Shown: positions 54,159 through 63,907 of the stretch, one piece after another | Numbering within the stretch: the stretch's first letter is position 1 | Layout: each line of letters opens with the position of its first letter | From: Niabella soli DSM 19437 | GTDB lineage: Bacteria > Bacteroidota > Bacteroidia > Chitinophagales > Chitinophagaceae | Direction of reading: 5' to 3' | Assembly: GCF_000243115.2 (NCBI RefSeq) | Contig: NZ_CP007035.1 | Coordinates: 3,782,001-3,846,000, forward strand | Length of the DNA stretch: 64,000 nt | The notes under the pieces: generated by a model | Seen by the model: the letters and a program-made list of their open reading frames with translations, nothing else | The model's database searches: none | Told to the model about the DNA's origin: nothing | Made by a program: the position numbers and the translations under genes

Positions 54159-54686
54159 TCAGACGTTGAGTATTTTCTCATAAGCCTTTCGCGCCGCAGC
54201 GCGGAAAAATACTTCTCCGCAATAGGTATACCCCAGCTTTTCCAATATTCGCAACATGGCAGTATTGTCAAAATTGGTATCTACTTTAATACTGGGCACA
54301 CCTTGTTGTAAACAGATGTTTTCTGCCGCCATCATAATTTCGGTAGCCAGCCCTTTTATTTTGCGTTCCTGTGAAACTGCCAGCCGGTGAATAACGGCAT
54401 AAGGGCCATCTGTAAGCCATTTACCCTGTATGGCTTCATAAGCCGGTTCTATGTCAAAGATCAATGCAACATAGGCAATGATATTATCTTGCTCATCCAT
54501 GCACACATAGCTCCATCCATTTTCAATATCGCGGTTAATAACCGTAGGATTAGGGTACCCATCCTGCCATTGCGTGCTTCCTTCAACCTTTCTTTTTTCA
54601 ATAGCCTGTTGTAAGATGGACCAGATTGCGTCTACATCAGCTGTTGAAACCTTGCGCAATTGTATGCTGTTCTCTTTTATTGTCAT
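54159..54686 (-). CDS. GNAT-family N-acetyltransferase
   Basis: A 175-residue acetyltransferase. I choose ATG 54686 (MTIKENSIQLRKVSTADVDAIW); the longer frame to 54746 adds a non-homologous stretch. The acetyl-CoA motif A is seen as VIHRLAVSQERKIKGLATEIMMAAE, with the R/Q-x-x-G-x-G/A pyrophosphate loop as RKIKGLA, and IKVDTNFDNTAMLRILEKLGYTYCG is motif B. The acceptor is unknown. It converges on the DUF5916 gene with 7 bp between stops. Confidence 0.85.
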   Translation of the reverse strand: MTIKENSIQLRKVSTADVDAIWSILQQAIEKRKVEGSTQWQDGYPNPTVINRDIENGWSYVCMDEQDNIIAYVALIFDIEPAYEAIQGKWLTDGPYAVIHRLAVSQERKIKGLATEIMMAAENICLQQGVPSIKVDTNFDNTAMLRILEKLGYTYCGEVFFRAAARKAYEKILNV

Positions 54687-54842
54687 AATGCGATTATGGA
54701 TTGTTGCAATACTCGGTAAAAAAAATGAAATTTTGTATTGCCGCATTTTTAAAATTCAGTCTTGATCCCATTTTTCTGTACATACATCCCATTTATAAAC
54801 AGTTGACGGACGTGGCTTATAAATTTGAGTAAAATTTACTTT

Positions 54843-55121
54843 ATGAAATATATACTATCGCTGATTATAGCCGTTCTAATGGTTTCCTGCATACATAATA
54901 ATGATACAAAGATTTCCGTATCAAGGCACGGCGATCAACTAATCGTTAAAGCGGAGCGATGGGAGAACGGGTTTAAAAAAGTGGATTATGAGCAAAGCTT
55001 TCCCGCGGAGCGACTCACAAAAGAGCAACAGAATGCATTAGTGAATCATATTTTAGATTCGCTCCACCTGCGCCCTGGCCTGAAGGAGGAAGGAGAAACA
55101 CGTGTGCATATAAAGGATTAA
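54843..55121 (+). CDS. Small lipoprotein of unknown function
   Basis: A 92-residue lipoprotein; ATG 54843 begins the signal peptide MKYILSLIIAVLMVSC with Cys16. The rest is a short charged domain with no motif I recognise. A perfect -7 element TAAATTTG at 54820-54827 lies 15 nt upstream, without a TTG at the right distance. It is probably a single-gene unit between a GNAT gene and a Fic gene on the other strand. Confidence 0.6.
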   Translation: MKYILSLIIAVLMVSCIHNNDTKISVSRHGDQLIVKAERWENGFKKVDYEQSFPAERLTKEQQNALVNHILDSLHLRPGLKEEGETRVHIKD

Positions 55122-55196
55122 ATGATTATCTGTTTTAGGGCGCAACGAATGCACGAATAGCGCCATGACCTAATCGCGCGTTCGCCGCAAAATATT

Positions 55197-56153
55197 TTAT
55201 GGCATTTTCTTATACTTGGTCAGTTTTTTATCACCCCATTTTTGAAGCAGGCCTTGCTCCACTGACGCCTTCAGGTCCCTGCTTGCAGAAGCAGACGACA
55301 ACTCTTTAAAGTGCTGCATATAATCCTTGCGGGAAAAAGTTCCTGTTAGCTGTTCGAGGAAAAGCTGCATTCGTTGCCCGCCGGTTAGTCGCTTTGAGGC
55401 AGTTTTAAGCAGGTCGTCCAGGGCTTTGTCAATGATCTGTAACAGGTATTCGATAAAACGGGTCGATTTCCCTTCTTTATCGGAAACAGCAAGCGACCGG
55501 TAATATGCTTCCTGGTTTTTTGCAATAAGGGTTTCAAAAGGAAGAAACTGGAATACCGGGAAGCTATTCATTAAGATGAGTGTTTGCCATAAACGCCCCA
55601 TTCTGCCATTGCCATCAGCAAACGGATGAATAAATTCCATTTCATAATGAAATACACAGCTTTTGATAAAAACCAATTCTGACGGGTCTTTCAGATATTT
55701 AAACAGTTCCTTCATTAGTCCCGGAACGCGTTCTCCCGGAGGAGCTACATGTGTTATCTGCGATCCTTTTACAATGCCTACACCTTTTGTACGATAGTTC
55801 CCTGCGTTTGTGATCAATCCCTTCATCAATAATCGATGTGCTTTAAGAAAATCTTTTTCTGAAGAATAGGAGAGGATCTGAAGCTTTTGGTAAACAGATA
55901 GTGCATTCATTACTTCTGCAACGTCTTTTTTCGGACCGATCACCCGTTTGTTTTCCAGCAAGGCTGTTACCTGGTCTTCAGATAAAGTATTTCCCTCAAT
56001 GTGCAAGGAGGCGTGGATGGTTTTGATCTGGTTTTGTTTTCTGAGGGTGGGATTCGCCGGTACCAGGTATTGTGCGTTTACGGCCCCAACTTTCTCGGAT
56101 ATGGATGCAATAAGTACCAATATGCGAGGGGTTATATCGTATGGAGGTTTCAT
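55197..56153 (-). CDS. Fic-family AMPylase-like protein with C-terminal winged helix
   Basis: A 318-residue Fic protein. The catalytic motif H176-PFADGNGRMGR is complete, so nucleotide (usually AMP) transfer to a hydroxyl side chain is expected. The inhibitory helix motif S49-LHIE53-GN lies N-terminal to the core, so this is a class II, self-inhibited Fic. The last ~60 residues (FSRKDYMQHFKEL, SSASASRDLKASVEQGLL) form a winged helix-turn-helix. Just upstream of the start are two tandem TGATACTATCA palindromes across the promoter, suggesting autoregulation. No antitoxin gene is adjacent. Confidence 0.9.
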   Translation of the reverse strand: MKPPYDITPRILVLIASISEKVGAVNAQYLVPANPTLRKQNQIKTIHASLHIEGNTLSEDQVTALLENKRVIGPKKDVAEVMNALSVYQKLQILSYSSEKDFLKAHRLLMKGLITNAGNYRTKGVGIVKGSQITHVAPPGERVPGLMKELFKYLKDPSELVFIKSCVFHYEMEFIHPFADGNGRMGRLWQTLILMNSFPVFQFLPFETLIAKNQEAYYRSLAVSDKEGKSTRFIEYLLQIIDKALDDLLKTASKRLTGGQRMQLFLEQLTGTFSRKDYMQHFKELSSASASRDLKASVEQGLLQKWGDKKLTKYKKMP

Positions 56154-56155
56154 TT

Positions 56156-56187
56156 TTTGATACTATCATTTGATACTATCAAAAATA
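56156..56187 (-). promoter_or_regulatory. Fic promoter with two tandem operator palindromes
   Basis: TTTGATACTATCA occurs twice back to back (56156-56168, 56169-56181). Each copy contains the palindrome TGATA-C-TATCA. The minus-strand -7 element TATTTTTG (56187-56180) touches the outer palindrome, and the ATG is at 56153. A protein bound to both would cover the start site. Confidence 0.72.
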
Positions 56188-56256
56188 GCATATTTCCTCA
56201 AAATACATTAACCGATCGGCTCATTGGGAAATGTTAATAAGTCAAGAAGTTGTTTT

Positions 56257-56320
56257 GCTCCGTCAGGAGCAATGTGTTTATAGTAGGTTGAACGCAGAAG
56301 ATCAGGGCTCCATCGGAGCC
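56257..56320. repeat. GCTCC-GGAGC hairpin pair
   Basis: GCTCC-GTCA-GGAGC (56257-56270) and GGCTCC-ATC-GGAGCC (56306-56320) are related hairpins about 50 bp apart in the fic-katG gap. They belong to the GCTCC/GGAGC type of intergenic repeat common in Bacteroidota (recollection). Confidence 0.55.
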
Positions 56321-56370
56321 TCGTGTCTATCGGTATCCAACCAATCCTAATAGCTTCCATCTATAATAAC

Positions 56371-56415
56371 ATAAATTATATCGATATAATTTATCAGGTA
56401 AATGTTCTAAGTTTG
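56371..56415 (+). promoter_or_regulatory. katG promoter with perfect 24-bp palindrome
   Basis: ATAAATTATATC and its exact complement make a 24-bp palindrome at 56371-56394. The -7 element TAAGTTTG (56408-56415, perfect) follows 13 bp later, so the palindrome occupies the -33 zone, where no TTG is present. It is a good operator candidate for a peroxide-responsive regulator (OxyR or PerR type). The leader to ATG 56472 is about 50 nt. Confidence 0.65.
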
Positions 56416-56444
56416 GTTTATTGTTTGCGGCAATAGTAGTTTAA

Positions 56445-58751
<2,307 letters not shown>

Positions 58752-58764
58752 TCTTTTCATAGAT

Positions 58765-58807
58765 AAACCTATGGGTTTGCCTGACCGGCGGCCTCATAGG
58801 TTTTTTT
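58765..58807 (+). terminator. Rho-independent terminator of katG
   Basis: AAACCTATG (58765-58773) pairs with CATAGGTTT (58795-58803), followed by T residues to 58807, starting 14 bp after the katG stop. Confidence 0.85.
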
Positions 58808-58839
58808 ATTTCAGTGATTCGATTATTAGGTAGCCGGCT

Positions 58840-59102
58840 TTTGCACTTCTATCAGCTTTACTTGGAGCCTGTCCCGCCGAAAGCGGGATCGCACACTTCG
58901 GCGTCAATGCTGCTATCAGCTTTGCTTGGAGCCTGTCCCGCCGAAGGCCTATCGTGTGGACACGTCTTTTGAGAATAATTAAAATAATTTGATTCAGAAT
59001 TTAGGTCGTGACGAATCGACCATACCCTATCCATCCTGAGAGTGCCCGAAGGGCATAATGTACATAGCCCCTGGCGCAGCCAGGGGTACAGATACATAGA
59101 GG
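58840..59102. repeat. Dispersed intergenic repeat cluster, copy B
   Basis: Two tandem head blocks (58840-58908 and 58909-58963), both with AGCTTT-CTTGGAGCCTG and TCCCGCCGAA, plus a tail block (59040-59102) with GTGCCCGAAGGGCATAATG and a hairpin CCCCTGG-CGCAG-CCAGGGG. The head blocks match 14817-14873 and, inverted, 17363-17403 (41 identical bases to 58862-58902). The tail matches 14899-14961. No transposase is present; mobilisation mechanism is unknown. Confidence 0.8.
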
Positions 59103-59907
59103 GAGCGGCCCTGAAAGGGCCGAACGTGTTTGTTGAACATAGCCGAAAGGGTGATCGGACACTTCGGCGTCAGTGCTGTTATCAATTTACCGGGATAGAA
59201 GATTTAAGGGATAGTCCTTGGTTATCTATACAACTGTTCCTTTCCTCTTTTCTTTTTCCACTTTTTTCAGTCGATAAAAAAGTGGAGCAATCCCGAAAGC
59301 TTTCGGGACTCGTCCGCAAAAAGGCAAATCCTGCCTGAAGCCTTGGAGGGAGGGATGCTTTATCCCGGACGGCAGGAACGGAAAAATCTACGCTTCAGGC
59401 TTTGTTCCGCCCAAAGCGGAACGCCATTCCGCTTGATTTTCCCTTTTGCTGTTTTGCGGACCGCCTTCTAACAAAATTTTCTGGTGCGGCATATTTTCGT
59501 TTCATCGGCGAATGCTTTGGTCTGGCCATTTCTGAACGGAACAGTAACTACTGCCATCAGCAATTTTCGGTGTGCCTCTTTTTTACGCAGCAAATTATTG
59601 TTCGTAAACAAATCGGACCCGTAAAAAATCAGCACCGTAATGTTTGTGCAACAATCAGGAAGCGGAGTGTGCGACCTGCCCTATCATTGAGGCTTTGCTA
59701 TAACTTTTCATAGCGAATGTACATGTGCGTGGGCGGTCAGACGGGCGGAGCCATTCGTTTGACCGAGCCTTTTTGGCAACCTTTTGTGGCGACAGACAAA
59801 AGGTTGGGCAATAAATAAATTGATAATTGTTTATTGCCGTCTTATTGATTTTTGCTTCATAAATCAAAAACTCAGAATAGCGTTTTTTATTCCTTATTTT
59901 TCTTTCC
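59103..59907. other. Gene-free stretch of about 800 bp with hairpins
   Basis: No convincing gene. Visible structures are CCACTTTTTT/AAAAAAGTGG (59258-59285) and the perfect palindrome TCCCGAAAG plus complement (59291-59308). From 59400 both strands hold moderately long open frames (59402-59713 plus, 59655-59867 minus) with low-complexity, Cys/Arg-rich translations unlike real proteins. The stretch may be a decayed mobile-element remnant. Confidence 0.4.
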
Positions 59908-60483
59908 TCATTTTCCTGTATCCACTACGACTCTTATTTCAACCGGTTGAGGGGCGGCAACGGCTTCCTTCTTTGGCTCCGGTTTTATAATCGGTTGCAG
60001 TTTTACATCCAGGTAATGAATCATAGTCGGATCATTGGTAAAGAAAGCTTCCGCCTGTTGGCGGTAGGCGGTGTCAATAGGAGCGGACAACAGGTGGGTG
60101 CTATTGTTACGGTCGTACAGCAACATGCCGTTTTTATGTACCCAGCTAAAAAACAGGTTGCCTTCGTTTAGCTGACGCAATACAAAACCCAGGGGGTGAA
60201 TGACCATATTTGCCGTTCCAAAATGCGCGATCATTTCCTGTATTTCCGCGCGCTTTTCTTCATCCACCACTATGGCGCTTGGGGTGATGATGAGCAGGTT
60301 GCAGGTAAAGCGGCGCTCCTCCGCCGGTTGCTTTTTTACAAAGGCGCTTCGCGTGGCGGTTACGCAGGTTGTACAACCATAACAATAAATGATGAGGGCG
60401 TTCAGTTGTGCGGCAATTAATTTTTTAATGCAATGCAGGGCGTTTTGTTCTTTGCCATTGAGCTGACTGATATAATTTTTCAT
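59908..60483 (-). CDS. Unknown conserved-looking protein, possible degenerate nucleotidyltransferase fold
   Basis: A 191-residue cytoplasmic protein; ATG 60483 (MKNYISQLNGKEQ) is preferred over the longer frame. After an N-terminal helix comes LIIYCYGCTTCVTATRSAF then RRFTCNLLIITPSA. This layout looks like the GS...DxD core of MNT-type nucleotidyltransferases, with the Ser replaced by Cys37 and the key Asp by Asn62, so it may be inactive. The second half (EIQEMIAHFGTANMVIHPLGF, NLFFSWVHKNGMLLYDRNN, AEAFFTNDP) is helical, HEPN-like. The tail is Pro/Lys/Val-rich. Family assignment is tentative. A similar-sized unknown gene lies upstream on the same strand. Confidence 0.55.
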   Translation of the reverse strand: MKNYISQLNGKEQNALHCIKKLIAAQLNALIIYCYGCTTCVTATRSAFVKKQPAEERRFTCNLLIITPSAIVVDEEKRAEIQEMIAHFGTANMVIHPLGFVLRQLNEGNLFFSWVHKNGMLLYDRNNSTHLLSAPIDTAYRQQAEAFFTNDPTMIHYLDVKLQPIIKPEPKKEAVAAPQPVEIRVVVDTGK

Positions 60484-60518
60484 GGTTTTATTTTTAAAAG
60501 GTGAATATTTTATTTTTA

Positions 60519-60646
60519 AACCACATAGATACAATAGAAATCATAGCGCCAAATGCAGCATAGACTCCCCGCCATCGCGGGGAACATAGTGTATGTGTTT
60601 TTATGTTTTCTTTCCTTGCTGTTAAATTCTATGTGCCTATGTGGTT
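60519..60646. repeat. 128-bp element with terminal inverted repeats
   Basis: Ends are AACCACATAG (60519-60528) and CTATGTGGTT (60637-60646), with imperfect pairing extending inward to AATAGAA/TTCTATG. An internal hairpin CCCCGC-CATC-GCGGGG is at 60567-60582. It sits between two minus-strand genes. TTTAAAAGG-GAATA-like sequences occur just outside both ends (60493-60508 and 60649-60664). It looks like a MITE-like intergenic element. Confidence 0.6.
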
Positions 60647-60664
60647 AAATTTAAAAGGAGAATA

Positions 60665-61276
60665 CTAAAACTCTATTAGCGCCGGTTTCAACTGGCCATC
60701 CACATGTGTTACCTCCCGTACATCAATAAGGTGGGCAGCTTCCAGCAGCTTGGTCAGGTGAAAATACCTCCGGAGCAGATCCAGGTCACAACTATCCGTA
60801 TTGCTGGCCAGGGCATACTCCACAATAGTGTCCATATCCTGCTGCCATTGTTCCGGTTTTTGATAATTAAAAAAACGATGAAAAACAAGGTAGGGGTTCC
60901 GGTATTCTGCTGGTGTTAGCGTTTTAGGGAGGTATTCCCATTCGGGGCAAAGGGAGAGCGGGCGGGCATAGAGGCGTTTATCCGTAAACTGATCCCACGC
61001 TATTTTTAAAGCGCCGGTTTCCTTTTGCCGGGTTAGCTGGCGGGCGGCCAGCAGCACGGAAGTAATGACTTTGAATTTGCTTAGTATTAAAGCCGGATCC
61101 TGTTTGTGGCAAACTTTTGGGCTGGCGGCGGCAAACAGCACCTGGCGGATGGTGCTGCGGTAGGAGTGGATGTTGGCATAATTAAAGCATTCTGCAAAAA
61201 CCTGGCGGGGATCGGTAACGGTGGTATAGCACCAGCCCAGGGTTTGGAACGGGTCTTTGTTTTTGTGTTTTTTCAT
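60665..61276 (-). CDS. Protein of unknown function, paired with the 59908 gene
   Basis: A 203-residue soluble protein starting MKKHKNKDPFQTLGWCYTTV. It appears mostly alpha-helical and rich in aromatic residues. Recognisable segments are TLGWCYTTVTDPRQVFAECFNYAN, YARPLSLCPEWEYLPKTLTPAEYRNPY and TDSCDLDLLRRYFHLTKLLEAAHLIDVREV. I know no domain name for it. It is 182 bp upstream of the 59908 gene on the same strand, with a MITE-like repeat between them, so the two were probably once one transcription unit. Confidence 0.55.
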   Translation of the reverse strand: MKKHKNKDPFQTLGWCYTTVTDPRQVFAECFNYANIHSYRSTIRQVLFAAASPKVCHKQDPALILSKFKVITSVLLAARQLTRQKETGALKIAWDQFTDKRLYARPLSLCPEWEYLPKTLTPAEYRNPYLVFHRFFNYQKPEQWQQDMDTIVEYALASNTDSCDLDLLRRYFHLTKLLEAAHLIDVREVTHVDGQLKPALIEF

Positions 61277-61343
61277 GTGTGTTTATTTTAGGTGAGTGTA
61301 TTAAAACGCGCATGTTATACAGCCAGGGAGGCTTTGCCCAGGC

Positions 61344-61543
61344 AATTCTTCAATAAGAATGCGTCATCCCGAACGAGTCGGGCCCTGCCCAACCAATTCT
61401 ACAATAAGAACGCGTCATCTCGAACGAGGAGGGCTCCGCCCGACGAGGAGAGATCCCCTGCTACAAAAACGTACTGCAACTTAGTTTCACTGCTATAAGG
61501 GCGAGATTCCTCTCTCCGCTGCGCTGCGTTCGGAGTGACGGTT
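61344..61543. repeat. Tandem and inverted intergenic repeat
   Basis: A unit starting AATTCT-CAATAAGAA and running through GCGTCATC-CGAACGAG occurs at 61344 and again at 61395 (51-bp step). The right end (GATTCCTCTCTCCGC ... GTTCGGAGTGACG, 61504-61543) is roughly the reverse complement of GCGTCATCTCGAACGAGG ... GAGAGATC (61412-61454), so the whole can fold as a long hairpin. This is a typical non-coding Bacteroidota repeat. Confidence 0.6.
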
Positions 61544-61565
61544 TCATTGGGCCACCCACAAAAAG

Positions 61566-61715
61566 AAGCGTGGGTTGGTCCTTACCGTACTGAAGGGCTA
61601 CGACACCCTGACGACGAAATAAGAACGCCCACGCTTGTGCCTTAAATATAGTAAGGAAACGTGAGCGATTTACCCTATCATCTCGCCGTCTTGAAAGGTC
61701 GTAGTTTTCAGTACG
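61566..61715. other. Unassigned structured region, candidate non-coding RNA
   Basis: AAGCGTGGG (61566-61574) pairs perfectly with CCCACGCTT (61628-61636) around a 53-nt loop that itself holds a GGG/CCC hairpin. GTACTGAAGGGCTACGAC inside that loop is nearly the reverse complement of GTCGTAGTTTTCAGTAC near 61696-61712. Two nested long-range pairings within 150 bp, with no ORF, suggest an RNA element or mobile-element end. Strand is undetermined. The rest of 61716-61900 is AT-rich leader DNA for the next gene. Confidence 0.4.
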
Positions 61716-61900
61716 AGAATAACAGCAAATACGCTTTACCTTATGTAGTGTATGACCTTATTTATGATGAATTATTAAACATAGATATTGATCAATTGGA
61801 TAGAATTTCTATCCAAATATATATTATTTAAACTCATTCTTCCAAATTTTTTACTTCTTTTTTTAAACTTTTTTACTTTTCAGATTATAAAGAAAACTAA

Positions 61901-62122
61901 ATGACCAAGTTAGGAGAATATTTAGCCGCTAAATCGGTCAACAAATCTGAGGTTGCCAGAAGAACAGGTTTAAGTAAAGCCCGTGTTAACCAGCTTACTT
62001 TGAATGATACAACTAAACTTAGAGCTGATGAATTATACCTCATTGCACTGGCAATTGATGTAAAGCCAATTGAATTGTTGGAATATGTGTGTGAGGGGGT
62101 AAAGCTGGTGGAAGTAAGATAG
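61901..62122 (+). CDS. Small XRE/Cro-type helix-turn-helix protein
   Basis: A 73-residue DNA-binding protein, almost entirely one HTH domain: LGEYLAAKSVNKSEVARRTGLSKARVNQLTL with the turn at RTGLSKARV, then TKLRADELYLIALAIDVKPIELL. It has no sensor domain. It begins the AT-rich right-hand segment and lies 74 bp upstream of the DUF4365 gene on the same strand, so it may regulate that gene. The unlike base composition and the absence of housekeeping neighbours suggest acquisition by transfer. Confidence 0.85.
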   Translation: MTKLGEYLAAKSVNKSEVARRTGLSKARVNQLTLNDTTKLRADELYLIALAIDVKPIELLEYVCEGVKLVEVR

Positions 62123-62196
62123 TTTTATCAAGTATTATTTGCTAAAGTATATTTTGAAAGCTTTTTAAAACCAAAACATTTTTATTAGTTAAGCGT

Positions 62197-63219
62197 ATGT
62201 CAACAAATCATTTTCCCATCTACAGCTCTAATAGACGAAAAGGTGATAGAGGAGTAACATTCGTGAGATCTATTGTTGAAGATCAATATGAATGGATTTT
62301 TAGACCTACTCATGTTGAAGACGATTTTGGTATTGATGGTTATTTTGATATTATTGGAACCGATAACAGTGTCACAGGGAAATATCTTGGTGTGCAAATA
62401 AAAACGGGTGAAAGCTATTTTAAAAATCAAACTTCAACTGGATGGAAATATACAGGAGAACATAAGCATCTTAATTACTTTTTAAATTGTGATTTCCCAA
62501 TACTGATTATAATTGTCGATCTTGGCCAGCAACAAGCCTATTGGGCAGAGTTTGATATCAACAAAACCGATAAAATAGGGCTTGGTTGGTCATTAACGAT
62601 ACCAAAAGAAAATATTCTTGATATTTCAGCAAAAGAGAGCATTCGGGAGTTAGCGGGGGACGTAATAGATTACATGTCTCAAATTGAATATCAATGGGAG
62701 GTGAATCGGAAAATAAAAGATAGCTCGCTAGTGCTTTTAAATGTTAGTAAAGCTGAAATAGAAAATGGCGATGTTTCGGGGTTTGTAGAATTGCTAGAAC
62801 GATTAACCATTAATGATGATATGATTAAAAAAGCGAGAGGAAAAATATCATTCTTAATTGATGGATATAATTATGATTTAAGAGAAGTATATGAAATACC
62901 GGAAATTAGGTCATGGGTTAAAAAAGTGATCCCTGTTTTTAAATATTGGGGATACTTTTTAAATATGAATTTCAATATTCAGCGTTTAGCAGGACTTCGC
63001 GTTTTGCATGTATGTTCAGTTGATTTATATGTAAAGTCAACCAACGATATAAAAAGAGAAAAGTATATAGAGTATAATAAGGAACAGTCGGTGGAGTTTA
63101 TGAAACAGTTGTTTCATTGGTTAAATGAATTCACAGAGAAGTATAAATTATCAGAAAATGTTAACAAAGACCAAAGTGCTCAAATAGCTAAAGTACTTTT
63201 TGACTACGATATGCATTAG
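62197..63219 (+). CDS. DUF4365 nuclease-like protein
   Basis: A 340-residue protein. The N-terminal DUF4365 domain (about 12-160) has a PD-(D/E)xK nuclease-like core: HVEDDFGIDGYFDI with Asp47, then KYLGVQIKTG with Gln67-x-Lys69. The C-terminal half (about 170-340) is helical and unrecognised. DUF4365 proteins are often found beside restriction or anti-phage genes, but no mechanism is established here. It follows the XRE protein and is encoded in clearly AT-rich DNA. Codon choice (AAA, AAT, ATA, GAA) is unlike the sialidase and pump genes. Confidence 0.82.
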   Translation: MSTNHFPIYSSNRRKGDRGVTFVRSIVEDQYEWIFRPTHVEDDFGIDGYFDIIGTDNSVTGKYLGVQIKTGESYFKNQTSTGWKYTGEHKHLNYFLNCDFPILIIIVDLGQQQAYWAEFDINKTDKIGLGWSLTIPKENILDISAKESIRELAGDVIDYMSQIEYQWEVNRKIKDSSLVLLNVSKAEIENGDVSGFVELLERLTINDDMIKKARGKISFLIDGYNYDLREVYEIPEIRSWVKKVIPVFKYWGYFLNMNFNIQRLAGLRVLHVCSVDLYVKSTNDIKREKYIEYNKEQSVEFMKQLFHWLNEFTEKYKLSENVNKDQSAQIAKVLFDYDMH

Positions 63220-63294
63220 AGTTTAAAAGTTGACATTTTGACCTGCTCTGAGTGGAGTAAAAATTAAGAACCATCCAAGATTATATTGACAATT

Positions 63295-63672
63295 TTACCT
63301 ACCTGTCCAATACGCAAAAGACTGTGGTGGCACTAAATTGAAATCTTCTCTTAAACACTTTGGCTTTTTATATTTTTTGGTTTTTTTTATTTTTATTGCA
63401 AACCCTTCGTTCTTATTTGCAAAGTATTCGTAATAGAATTCTTCACTAATGCCTGAATGCTCTTGGGTTAAGTTCCAAAGCGTATCAAGGTCATATTTAA
63501 GTACCTTATCTATCTCAAATTCACCTATCACTTTTTGAACAGGTGAAGAAGCGTAAACGATTACTGATTTAATATTTTCATTCTTAAAAATCGCTTTCCT
63601 AAATTCAAATTTCTTTGTTCCTTCAAAAATTTTATATGCAAATTCGGGCTTTATAGATAATACTACTTTCAT
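63295..63672 (-). CDS. ASCH-domain (PUA-like) protein
   Basis: A 125-residue protein; ATG 63672 (MKVVLSIKPEFAYKIFEGTKKFEFRK) is the normal ASCH opening, with the longer frame to 63696 unlikely. The conserved KKFEFRK motif and SVIVYASSPVQKVIGEFEIDKVL place it in the ASCH/PUA-like superfamily, predicted RNA- or modified-nucleoside-binding proteins that are common in mobile and defence regions. Substrate is unknown. It follows the small gene at 63677 by 4 bp on the same strand and converges on the DUF4365 gene. Confidence 0.82.
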   Translation of the reverse strand: MKVVLSIKPEFAYKIFEGTKKFEFRKAIFKNENIKSVIVYASSPVQKVIGEFEIDKVLKYDLDTLWNLTQEHSGISEEFYYEYFANKNEGFAIKIKKTKKYKKPKCLREDFNLVPPQSFAYWTGR

Positions 63673-63676
63673 TGTT

Positions 63677-63907
63677 TCATTTCTTAGAATAAGCAAATTT
63701 AATTAAAACATTAAACTGCTCGTCAGTTAGTTTTACAAACCCCGTTGGCACACTCGTTGGATCCGGAAATATTTTCAGTTTAATTAGATCGTTTAATGTG
63801 GGCTTGGGAGTAGGCAGAGAATGCGCATATAGAAAATTAATGATGAAGGGTTTATATTTAGGAAACTTGTTCCACCATTTGGCTTCCAGATCTTCTTTTG
63901 AAATCAT
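63677..63907 (-). CDS. Small unknown protein upstream of the ASCH gene
   Basis: A 76-residue protein (MISKEDLEAKWWNKFPKYKP...), lysine-rich and probably helical, without a known domain. It ends 4 bp before the ASCH start and is very likely co-transcribed with it. Its own promoter would lie in 63908-64000, where I see AT-rich DNA but no certain -7/-33 pair. Whether it is a regulator, an antitoxin-like partner or part of the ASCH function cannot be told. Confidence 0.6.
   Translation of the reverse strand: MISKEDLEAKWWNKFPKYKPFIINFLYAHSLPTPKPTLNDLIKLKIFPDPTSVPTGFVKLTDEQFNVLIKFAYSKK

Noticed and set aside
59042-59338. 98-codon plus-strand frame across the repeat cluster
   Set aside because: It is composed of dispersed repeat sequence and palindromes, with no domain and no promoter; judged non-coding.
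59402-59867. Two frames (59402-59713 plus, 59655-59867 minus) in the gene-free stretch
   Set aside because: Composition unlike real proteins here and mutual overlap on opposite strands; no start context.
61344-61428. Two repeated units 51 bp apart that might look like the start of a CRISPR array
   Set aside because: Only two copies, imperfect, no regular spacers and no cas genes; the units belong to a longer intergenic hairpin repeat.
61566-61715. Possible retron non-coding RNA upstream of the XRE gene
   Set aside because: No reverse transcriptase gene follows; the pairing alone does not define msr/msd. Kept only as an unassigned structured region.
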